5,315 nucleotides of DNA from Sphingomonadaceae bacterium (GTDB taxonomy: Bacteria > Pseudomonadota > Alphaproteobacteria > Sphingomonadales > Sphingomonadaceae), in contig CANEVG010000265.1 in assembly GCA_947442095.1 (NCBI GenBank), forward strand, positions 1-5,315, given 5' to 3'. The stretch's first letter is position 1, and every line of letters begins with the position of its first letter. A model generated the notes under the pieces. The model saw nothing but the letters and a program-made list of their open reading frames with translations. It made no database searches and had not been told where the DNA came from. The translations under genes and the position numbers were made by a program. Positions 1-5,106 of this stretch are shown here, piece by piece.

Positions 1-3
1 CGC

Positions 4-783
4 TCATACGCCCATCATGCCAGCCGTAGTGGCGCCGTCGATGGCGATCTCGGCGCCTGAAATGAACCCGGCCTCGTCCGAGGCGAGATAGGCGACCAGC
101 CCGGAAATCTCGTCCAACTGCGCCATGCGCTTCATCGGCGCCATGCCTTCGAACATTGCGCGCGCGGCTGCCGGATCGGCCTGCGATGCCATGATCTGCT
201 GGATCAGCGGGGTTTCCACCACGCCGGGCAGGATCGCATTGACGCGGATCTTGTAGCCCATCTGCCCGCAATGCACCGCCGCCGATTTCGCCAGCGCGCA
301 GACCGCCGCCTTGGTCACCGAATAGGTCACGTAATTGCCCAAGGGGCGCGTCGCGTTCATCGAGGAGTTGATAATGACAGAGCCGGTCGCCCCGTCCGGA
401 TTGCGCTTCATGGCCTGAATCGCATGCTGCACGGTCAGCATCACCCCGGTCTGGTTGATTGCCACCACGTTGTCCCAGCCTTCGATGCCCACATCCTCGA
501 TGTTGGCATCACCGCTTTCGGTGCCGGCGTTGGCGAAGGCGATGTCGAGCCTGCCATGCGCAGCGAGCACATCGGCAATCAGCGCGGGCCAGCTTGCCGC
601 ATCCTGCACGCGGTGTTTGCGGAACTGCGCGCCGGTCTCCGCGCAGAGCGCGGCGGCTTCGGCCTCCTTCGATCCGGTGAAGAACACCTTGGCCCCTTCC
701 GCCGCTAGCCGCCGCACCGTGGCCGCGCCGATGCCGGTGGTCCCGCCGGTAACCAGAGCCACCTTGCCGTCTAGTCGTGCCAT
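4..783 (-). CDS. Classical SDR family NAD(P)-dependent oxidoreductase
   Basis: A cytosolic alcohol/ketone oxidoreductase of the classical short-chain dehydrogenase family, 259 residues, the usual length. Seen in the sequence: the nucleotide-binding TGxxxGxG motif at residues 12-19 (TGGTTGIG), the NAG motif at 85-87, the structural Asn110, catalytic Ser141, Tyr154 and Lys158 (YSVTK), and the PG motif at 186-187. The end of the second beta strand (VFFTGSK, about 33-39) lacks the Asp typical of NAD-specific members, so NADP(H) is a tentative preference. The ATG at 783 is chosen because a strong Shine-Dalgarno sits 6 bases upstream; a GTG at 798 would overlap that site. The gene is divergent from the dehydrogenase-complex operon. 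By context it could make or remove the hydroxyketone or keto substrate of that complex, for example a butanediol/acetoin-type step, but this is inference and the substrate is unknown. The stop overlaps a possible ATGA start for a further minus-strand gene at the left edge. Confidence 0.95.
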   Translation of the reverse strand: MARLDGKVALVTGGTTGIGAATVRRLAAEGAKVFFTGSKEAEAAALCAETGAQFRKHRVQDAASWPALIADVLAAHGRLDIAFANAGTESGDANIEDVGIEGWDNVVAINQTGVMLTVQHAIQAMKRNPDGATGSVIINSSMNATRPLGNYVTYSVTKAAVCALAKSAAVHCGQMGYKIRVNAILPGVVETPLIQQIMASQADPAAARAMFEGMAPMKRMAQLDEISGLVAYLASDEAGFISGAEIAIDGATTAGMMGV

Positions 784-789
784 GTCATG

Positions 790-796
790 CTCCCCC
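790..796 (-). promoter_or_regulatory. Ribosome binding site deciding the SDR start
   Basis: Read on the minus strand, this is GGGGGAG followed by six bases (CATGAC) and the ATG at 783. The match and spacing are close to ideal. It fixes the SDR start at 783 and makes the in-frame GTG at 798, which overlaps the site itself, unlikely. Confidence 0.75.
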
Positions 797-830
797 ACGC
801 GATCATGCCTGTGTTGAAGCGCTCCGCCCT

Positions 831-850
831 TTGGCGCAACCTATGCATTT
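831..850 (+). promoter_or_regulatory. Weak sigma-54-like -24/-12 element
   Basis: TTGGCGCAACCTATGCATTT has GG and GC dinucleotides exactly 12 bases apart (833-834 and 845-846), as in the consensus TGGCACG-N4-TTGCW. It departs from consensus at three positions (G for A and A for G in the -24 block, A for T in the -12 block). Acetoin dehydrogenase operons in several bacteria are driven by sigma-54 with the activator AcoR, which is the only reason to take so weak a match seriously. Transcription would start near 858, giving a leader of about 230 bases. Confidence 0.15.
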
Positions 851-856
851 CGCGGG

Positions 857-873
857 GTTGTGCATGGCACGAC
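857..873. promoter_or_regulatory. Candidate operator (17-bp near-palindrome)
   Basis: GTTGTGC-ATG-GCACGAC has two 7-base arms that match at six of seven positions around a 3-base centre. This is the size and symmetry expected of a dimeric regulator's site. It lies 74 bases upstream of the SDR start and about 220 upstream of E1-alpha, so it could serve the SDR gene or both. The function is inferred from symmetry only; a chance palindrome of this quality is possible in a GC-rich spacer. Confidence 0.25.
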
Positions 874-1034
874 GCACGGGGACTAGCGTTTTGCAGAGTC
901 GGCAAGCGGGCGCGGCTGTGGCCTGAAGGCAACGAAGGATTCGTGCTTGTTCAGATTGGGCAGCGCGGTCAAGGGAGCTGGACGGAATGTGTGTGTCGAT
1001 GCCCTAGCCATGACCGTCCCAGCGCTCTAGACAC

Positions 1035-1088
1035 ATGATCTTCAAGAACAATGCCAACACTTACGCCAACAACAAAAGGGTGGGATAA
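1035..1088 (+). other. Possible 17-codon leader ORF before E1-alpha
   Basis: ATG at 1035 opens a 17-codon frame, MIFKNNANTYANNKRVG, closed by TAA at 1086-1088. Only AGG separates that stop from the E1-alpha ATG at 1092. It is rich in Asn (five of 17), and about three quarters of its codons end in G or C, like real genes here. No good Shine-Dalgarno precedes it (CTAGACAC). It is in frame with E1-alpha, so the TAA alone prevents an N-terminal extension. It may be a translated leader that couples to E1-alpha, whose own Shine-Dalgarno is poorly placed, or just a chance frame in the leader. Confidence 0.2.
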
Positions 1089-1091
1089 AGG

Positions 1092-2066
1092 ATGCAGTTG
1101 AGCCGGGAAGCGCTCTTGCGCGCCTATCGCCAGATGAAGCTGATCCGCGAGTTTGAGGAACGGCTGCACATCGATATCCAGACTGGCGAGATCGCCGGGT
1201 TCACGCATCTCTATTGCGGGCAGGAAGCCGTCGCGGTCGGGGTGTGTGAGCATCTGTCCATCGAGGACAAGATCGTCTCCACCCACCGCGGCCATGGCCA
1301 CTGCCTGGCCAAGGGCTGCGACGTTGACGGCATGATGGCCGAAATTTGGGGCAGCCGTGAAGGCCTGTGCAAGGGCAAGGGCGGCTCGATGCATATCGCC
1401 GATGTCGACAAGGGCATGCTCGGCGCGAACGGCATCGTCGGCGCGGGCGCGCCGATTGCGGTGGGCGCGGGCATTTCCTGCAAGATCGACGGCAAGGGCC
1501 ATGTCGCCATCGCGTTTTCGGGCGACGGCGCGTGCAACCAGGGCACCACGTTCGAGGCGATGAACATGGCGGTGGTTACCAAGGCCGCCTGCATCTTCGT
1601 GTTCGAAAACAACCACTATTCCGAGCACACCGGCTTCGAATATGCGGTGGGCACGAGCAAGGACATCGCCAGCCGCGCCGAAGCCTTCGGCATGAAAGTG
1701 TGGCGCGGTGACGGGACCGACTTCTTCTCGGTCTATGAGACGATGCGCGAAGTGCTCGATTATGTGCGTGTGCCCGGCAATGGCCCGGCGGCGGTCGAGT
1801 TTGATACCGAGCGCTTCTTTGGTCACTTCGAAGGCGATCCGCAGCGCTACCGCGGCCCGGGCGAACTCGACCGCATTCGCGAGATGCGTGATTGCCTCAA
1901 GAAGTTCCGCGCCAGCGTGACCGAAGCGAACCTCCTCACCGATGCGGATATCGACGCAGTGGATGCCGATATCATGGCCACGATCGAGAACGCAGTCACC
2001 AAAGCCAAGGCCGCCGACCGGCCCAGGCCCGAGGACGTCCTGGAAGACGTCTATATTTCGTACTGA
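1092..2066 (+). CDS. Thiamine-diphosphate-dependent dehydrogenase E1 component, alpha subunit (acetoin/pyruvate type)
   Basis: Alpha subunit of the heterotetrameric E1 that binds thiamine diphosphate, decarboxylates or cleaves the substrate and reductively acylates the E2 lipoyl group. It has 324 residues, normal for the family. Seen: THRGHGH at 64-70, the GKGGSMH segment at 95-101, GAGAPIAVGAG near 117-127, and the thiamine-diphosphate/Mg motif from GDG (144-146) through N149 to the paired Asn 173-174. The stretch after it, ENNHYSEHTGFEYAVG, differs from the ENNxYGMGTS style of ordinary pyruvate dehydrogenase and is nearer acetoin-type enzymes (AcoA-like), from memory of the families. The ATG start keeps the conserved opening helix (LLRAYRQMKLIREFEERL). 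Its Shine-Dalgarno is unclear: AAAGG abuts the ATG and GGGTGGG lies further up. First gene of the operon, 29 bases before E1-beta. The substrate is not settled. Confidence 0.95.
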   Translation: MQLSREALLRAYRQMKLIREFEERLHIDIQTGEIAGFTHLYCGQEAVAVGVCEHLSIEDKIVSTHRGHGHCLAKGCDVDGMMAEIWGSREGLCKGKGGSMHIADVDKGMLGANGIVGAGAPIAVGAGISCKIDGKGHVAIAFSGDGACNQGTTFEAMNMAVVTKAACIFVFENNHYSEHTGFEYAVGTSKDIASRAEAFGMKVWRGDGTDFFSVYETMREVLDYVRVPGNGPAAVEFDTERFFGHFEGDPQRYRGPGELDRIREMRDCLKKFRASVTEANLLTDADIDAVDADIMATIENAVTKAKAADRPRPEDVLEDVYISY

Positions 2067-2095
2067 GGCCCAGGGCTCTCCAAAGGAACGGACCA

Positions 2096-3109
2096 ATGGC
2101 TAGAATGATGTACCGCGAGGCCATCCTTTCGACGATCGTCGAGGAAATGGAACGCGACTCCAATGTGGTGGTGCTAGGCGAAGACCTTGTCGGCGGCATG
2201 GGAACTGCGGGCGGCCCCGAAGCTATCGGCGGGATCTGGTCGACCTCGGTCGGCCTGTATGGCCAGTTCGGCGCGGACCGCGTGATCGACACCCCGATTT
2301 CGGAAAGCGCGATCATGGGCGCAGCCGCCGGCCTTGCGCTCACAGGCAAGCGCCCGGTGGCCGAACTGATGTTCGCCGATTTCATCGGCGTTTCGCTCGA
2401 TCAGATCTGGAACCAGCTCGCCAAGTTCCGCTATATGTTCGGCGGCAAGACCAAGTGCCCAGCGGTGATCCGCATGGCCTATGGCGCAGGCTACAACGCC
2501 GCCGCGCAGCACAGCCAGGCCGTGCACCAGATCCTCACCGGCATGCCCGGGCTCAAGGTGGTGATGCCCACCACCCCGGGCGATGTGAAGGGCCTCTTGC
2601 GCACCGCGATCCGCGATGATGATCCGGTGATCTTCCTTGAGCACAAGGCGCTCTACGGCGTGAAGGGCGAAGTGTCCGACGACAAGGACTTCATGATCCC
2701 CTTCGGCCACGCCCGCCTATCGCGCGCCGGACAGGATGTGACGATCGTCTCCACTGGCTTGCTCCTCGGCTTCTGCGAGGCGGTGGCAGACAAGCTGGCG
2801 GCAGAAGGCATCGGCTGCGACGTGATTGATCTGCGCACGACCAGCCCGATGGACGAGGAAGCGATCCTCGATTCGGTGGAAGTGACCGGCCGCCTCGTGG
2901 TGGTGGACGAAGCCACCCCGCGCTGCAGCCTCGCTTCCGATATCTGCGCGATGGTTTCCGAAAAGGCTTTCGCAAGCCTCAAGGCCCCGCCGCTCGGTGT
3001 CAATCCGCCGCACACGCCTGTCCCGTTCGCGCGCGAGCTGGAAACCGCGTACCTGCCCTCGATCCCCAAGATCGAAGCGGCGGTGCGCAAGGTGCTTTCG
3101 TACCGCTAA
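2096..3109 (+). CDS. Dehydrogenase E1 component, beta subunit (transketolase-like; acetoin type)
   Basis: Beta subunit of E1, 337 residues. It supplies the Glu that activates thiamine diphosphate and the pyrimidine-side transketolase fold, followed by the C-terminal transketolase domain (about 205-325) that normally contacts the E2 binding domain. Seen: LGED at 27-30, DTPISE at 65-70 with the likely activating Glu70, and the conserved active-site His139 in AAQHSQ. The run LDQIWNQLAKFRYMFGGK (101-118), the VDEATPRCSLASDI segment (270-283) and the PHTPVPFARELETAYLPS ending match the acetoin dehydrogenase beta subunit (AcoB) style better than the pyruvate or branched-chain style; this is recognition from memory. 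The ATG at 2096 is chosen over an upstream open frame because AGGA lies 8 bases before it and the family N-terminus (MYREAI) begins here. It lies between E1-alpha and E2, 29 bases from each. Confidence 0.96.
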   Translation: MARMMYREAILSTIVEEMERDSNVVVLGEDLVGGMGTAGGPEAIGGIWSTSVGLYGQFGADRVIDTPISESAIMGAAAGLALTGKRPVAELMFADFIGVSLDQIWNQLAKFRYMFGGKTKCPAVIRMAYGAGYNAAAQHSQAVHQILTGMPGLKVVMPTTPGDVKGLLRTAIRDDDPVIFLEHKALYGVKGEVSDDKDFMIPFGHARLSRAGQDVTIVSTGLLLGFCEAVADKLAAEGIGCDVIDLRTTSPMDEEAILDSVEVTGRLVVVDEATPRCSLASDICAMVSEKAFASLKAPPLGVNPPHTPVPFARELETAYLPSIPKIEAAVRKVLSYR

Positions 3110-3127
3110 GGCCCCATACCGCTAAGG
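3101..3127 (+). repeat. 11-bp direct repeat across the E1-beta stop and E2 leader
   Basis: TACCGCTAAGG occurs at 3101-3111 and again at 3117-3127, with five bases (CCCCA) between. The first copy encodes the final Tyr-Arg-stop of E1-beta. The second lies in the 29-base gap and carries AAGGA (3124-3128), the Shine-Dalgarno for E2, 10 bases before its ATG. It looks like a small local tandem duplication of period 16. Confidence 0.8.
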
Positions 3128-3138
3128 AACGCCGAATC

Positions 3139-4578
3139 ATGGCTGATATCCGCCCGTTCTGCATGCCCAAGTGGGGCATTGAAATGACCGAGGGCACCAT
3201 CGCCGAATGGATGGTCAAAGAAGGCGAAGCCTTCACGCGCGGGCAGATTCTCTGCCTGATCGAGACCGACAAGATCACCAACGAAGTCGAGGCCGAGTAC
3301 GACGCGGTCTTGAAGCGCGTTCTCGTGCCCGCCAGCGACCAGCCGCACCCGGTGGGTGCGCTGCTGGGCGTGTTTGCTGATCCTGCCGCGAGCGATGCCG
3401 AAGTCGATGCCTTCGTTGCCGCATTCAAGCCGGCTGAAACCGGCGTTGCCGCCAAGGCGGGTAGCGCAGAGGCCCCGGCAGCAGCCGCTGCACCGTCAGA
3501 AGCCCCCAAGACCGACGCTCCCGCCAAGATCGTCACCAACCGCCCGATCAGCCCGGAAGCGCTGAAGCTGGCAGAGGCTGAAGGTGTCGATATCGAGCCG
3601 ATCACAGGCTCGGGCCGCAATGGCCGCATCACCTATCAGGACGTGGTGCAGGCGATGCGCCCCGAGCGCGCCGTGACCTACAAGGGCACCGTGCCCTTGA
3701 CCGAAGAGGTCCGCGCGATCTTCGCCTCGCCGCTCGCGCAGCGGCTGGCCGCGCAGCACGGCATCGACCTGACCGGCATGGCGGGCACCGGCCCGCGCGG
3801 GCGCATTTCCAAAAAGGACGTGCTCGCACTGGTTCCGACCCCGGCTGCCGCGGTCGCCGCGCCCACCTTCGGTTCGCCGTACGCGGCTGTCGTCAACGAT
3901 CCGGTGATCCAGCCGTTCGACAAGGTGCGCAAGGTCGTCGCCCGCCGCCTGACCGAGGCCAAGCAGACCATCCCGCACTTCTATCTTCGGATCTCCGTGG
4001 CAGTCGATGCGCTTATCACCTTGCGCAAGACCGCCAACGTGGTGCTCGGCACGAAAGCCTCGATCAACGACTATCTGGTCAAGGCCGTGGCGCTCGCGCT
4101 GGTGCGCCATCCGGATGTGAACGTGCAGGTCCGCGGCGATGCGGTGCACAGCTTCCCGCATGCCGATGTGGCGATTGCAGTCGCGAGCCCCAAAGGTCTC
4201 GTCACCCCCATCGTGCGGCAGGCAGACCGGCTGCATATCGCGCAGATCGCCGCTACCACGCGCGCGCTGATCGACAAGGCGCAGGCCGGGCGGCTGAGCT
4301 TCGAGGACATGGACGGCGGCACCTTCAGCGTCTCCAACCTCGGCATGATGGGGATCGAGGCGTTCGACGCGATCATCAACCCGCCGCAGGGTGCGATCCT
4401 TGCCGTGGGCGGGGTGAACCGCGTTGCAGTGGAACTGGATGATGGCGACATCGCCTTCGAAAGCCGCATCCAGCTTAGCCTGTCCGTCGATCACCGTGCG
4501 ATTGACGGCGCAGCCGGTGCGGCGTTCCTTCAGACGCTGAAGGGCCTGATCGAAGACCCGGAGAGCCTGTTCGCTTGA
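3139..4578 (+). CDS. Dihydrolipoamide acyltransferase (E2) with one lipoyl and two peripheral-subunit-binding domains
   Basis: E2 core of the complex, 479 residues: it carries the acyl group from E1 on lipoyl-lysine and transfers it to CoA. Domains in order: lipoyl domain about 4-80 with the lipoylated Lys45 in ETDKI; an Ala/Pro-rich linker about 97-130; a first subunit-binding domain (PSBD) 137-172 (SP...GSGRNGRI..DV); a second linker; a second PSBD 196-231 (SP...GTGPRGRI..DV); a third Ala/Pro linker; and the catalytic acyltransferase domain about 256-479 with PKGLVTPIV (351-359), SNLGMMGIEAFDAIINPPQ (399-417) and the active-site DHRAIDG (451-457; His452, Asp456). The lipoyl domain (PKWGIEMTEG, PVGALLGVFAD) resembles acetoin-complex E2, but many acetoin E2 proteins have an alpha/beta-hydrolase at the C-terminus instead of this acyltransferase. 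Two PSBDs are unusual. No E3 gene is visible. The end overlaps the next gene by 4 bases. Confidence 0.96.
   Translation: MADIRPFCMPKWGIEMTEGTIAEWMVKEGEAFTRGQILCLIETDKITNEVEAEYDAVLKRVLVPASDQPHPVGALLGVFADPAASDAEVDAFVAAFKPAETGVAAKAGSAEAPAAAAAPSEAPKTDAPAKIVTNRPISPEALKLAEAEGVDIEPITGSGRNGRITYQDVVQAMRPERAVTYKGTVPLTEEVRAIFASPLAQRLAAQHGIDLTGMAGTGPRGRISKKDVLALVPTPAAAVAAPTFGSPYAAVVNDPVIQPFDKVRKVVARRLTEAKQTIPHFYLRISVAVDALITLRKTANVVLGTKASINDYLVKAVALALVRHPDVNVQVRGDAVHSFPHADVAIAVASPKGLVTPIVRQADRLHIAQIAATTRALIDKAQAGRLSFEDMDGGTFSVSNLGMMGIEAFDAIINPPQGAILAVGGVNRVAVELDDGDIAFESRIQLSLSVDHRAIDGAAGAAFLQTLKGLIEDPESLFA
3547..3654 (+). other. First peripheral-subunit-binding domain of E2
   Basis: Residues 137-172 of E2. 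SP at 138-139, the GVD turn, the GSGRNGR loop (157-163) and the closing DV fit the E3/E1-binding fold. The place of the Arg that binds partners in the Bacillus stearothermophilus domain (Arg135) is Leu142 here, followed by Lys143. The loop has Arg160 and Arg163, corresponding to Lys153 and Arg156. Residue correspondences are by eye. Confidence 0.85.
3724..3831 (+). other. Second peripheral-subunit-binding domain of E2
   Basis: Residues 196-231 of E2. It shares about 14 of 36 positions with the first copy when aligned by eye without gaps, so it is a diverged duplicate or an independently acquired module. SP at 197-198, GID, the GTGPRGR loop (216-222) and DV are kept. The partner-binding Arg position is Gln201, followed by Arg202, and the first basic loop position is Pro219. 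Two different binding faces on one E2 would allow separate E1 and E3 docking; that is inference. Confidence 0.85.
4560..4565 (+). promoter_or_regulatory. Ribosome binding site for the TTG-started VOC gene
   Basis: GGAGAG, inside the last codons of E2, lies 9 bases before the TTG at 4575. It supports that start, which has no in-frame ATG alternative before the first conserved strand of the VOC fold. Confidence 0.45.
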
Positions 4579-5102
4579 GCCAGCTGCCCATCCGGCAGGT
4601 TGCCTATTTCTGTGCCGACGTGCGCGTGGCGGCGGCTGAGCACCACGATGCGTTCGGCTCCGGGCCGTTCTTCGTGGCGGACAACATCCCGCTGGCGCGC
4701 TCGGTGCACCGGGGCACAGAGCGGCTGCTCGATCACACCTCGGCTTATGGCCAATGGGGCGACCTGATGATCGAGTTCGTGGCGCAGAACAATCCCGGCC
4801 CCTCGCCGTTCCATGATCTCTACCCGGAAGGCTCGGGCCGCTACGGGCTTCACCATGTTGCGGTGTTCGTCGCTGATGTGGATACAGCGCTGGCCGATTT
4901 TGCTGCGCGCGGCGCGCCTCCCGCCTTGCGCGCGGAAATGGCGGACGGGTTCGTCTGGGCCTTCGCCGATACCAGCGCCACGCTTGGCCACATGACCGAG
5001 CTCTATGCGCCAACCCCATCGCTGACCGGTTTTTACGCGATGGTTGCCGATGCCGCGCGCGATAAGTCGCGCGACCTTCTCACCACCATCAGGATGCGGT
5101 GA
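4575..5102 (+). CDS. VOC family (glyoxalase/bleomycin-resistance/dioxygenase superfamily) protein
   Basis: A 175-residue protein with two beta-alpha-beta-beta-beta modules of the vicinal-oxygen-chelate fold. Module one runs from about 6 to 72 (IRQVAYFCADV...GDLMIEFVAQ), module two from about 90 to 146 (YGLHHVAVFVADV...HMTELYAP). Candidate metal ligands by family spacing are Gln8, Glu67, His94 and Glu142. Family members bind a divalent metal and act as glyoxalases, epimerases, isomerases or ring-cleaving enzymes, so the reaction cannot be assigned. The start is TTG, overlapping the E2 stop as TTGA, which implies translational coupling; starting later would remove the first conserved strand. 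The next gene follows after 4 bases. By context it should act on the substrate or a by-product of the dehydrogenase complex, cytosolic since no signal peptide is seen. Confidence 0.88.
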   Translation: MSQLPIRQVAYFCADVRVAAAEHHDAFGSGPFFVADNIPLARSVHRGTERLLDHTSAYGQWGDLMIEFVAQNNPGPSPFHDLYPEGSGRYGLHHVAVFVADVDTALADFAARGAPPALRAEMADGFVWAFADTSATLGHMTELYAPTPSLTGFYAMVADAARDKSRDLLTTIRMR

Positions 5103-5106
5103 CGCC

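Larger units (their letters stand above)
784..1091. promoter_or_regulatory. Divergent intergenic control region
   Basis: About 308 bases separate the two divergent starts, so promoters for both the SDR gene and the dehydrogenase operon are expected here. No convincing sigma-70 -35/-10 pair could be picked out on either strand. Visible structure includes a 17-bp near-palindrome at 857-873, a sigma-54-like sequence at 831-850, a small inverted repeat ACGAA-GGA-TTCGT at 932-944, and a 17-codon ORF at 1035-1088 directly before E1-alpha. No regulator gene is present in the window. The last 50 bases before E1-alpha are poorer in GC and richer in A than the surroundings, as is common for a 5' leader. 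Confidence 0.6.

Noticed and set aside
784..798. GTG start for the SDR at 798 adding five residues
   Set aside because: It overlaps the strong GGGGGAG ribosome binding site of the ATG at 783, and SDR proteins of this type begin near MARLDGK.
865..894. TGGCAC followed by TTGC as a sigma-54 promoter
   Set aside because: The two elements are 20 bases apart rather than about five, so they cannot form a -24/-12 promoter.
932..944. ACGAA-GGA-TTCGT inverted repeat as an operator
   Set aside because: Five-base arms with no extension are expected by chance in a spacer of this length; kept only as a note in the intergenic entry.
787..1038. 83-codon plus-strand frame in the divergent region
   Set aside because: No ribosome binding site, no recognisable domain, and Cys/Arg/Trp-rich composition unlike a real protein; its start lies in the SDR translation-initiation region.
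2067..2081. GGCCCAGGGCTC after E1-alpha as a terminator
   Set aside because: The stem is about four pairs with almost no loop and no T run, and the operon continues 15 bases later.
1892..2095. N-terminal extension of E1-beta by 68 codons
   Set aside because: That stretch is E1-alpha read in another frame, is Arg/Pro-rich, and a well-spaced Shine-Dalgarno precedes ATG 2096.
969..2096. Long minus-strand open frame (375 codons) antisense to E1-alpha
   Set aside because: It mirrors a real GC-rich gene; the translation is rich in His, Arg, Ala and Asp with no recognisable domain. E1-alpha on the plus strand is unmistakable.
3496..5019. Long minus-strand open frame (507 codons) across E2 and the VOC gene
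   Set aside because: It spans two clearly coding plus-strand genes and their junction, and its translation resembles no family; typical antisense openness in GC-rich DNA.
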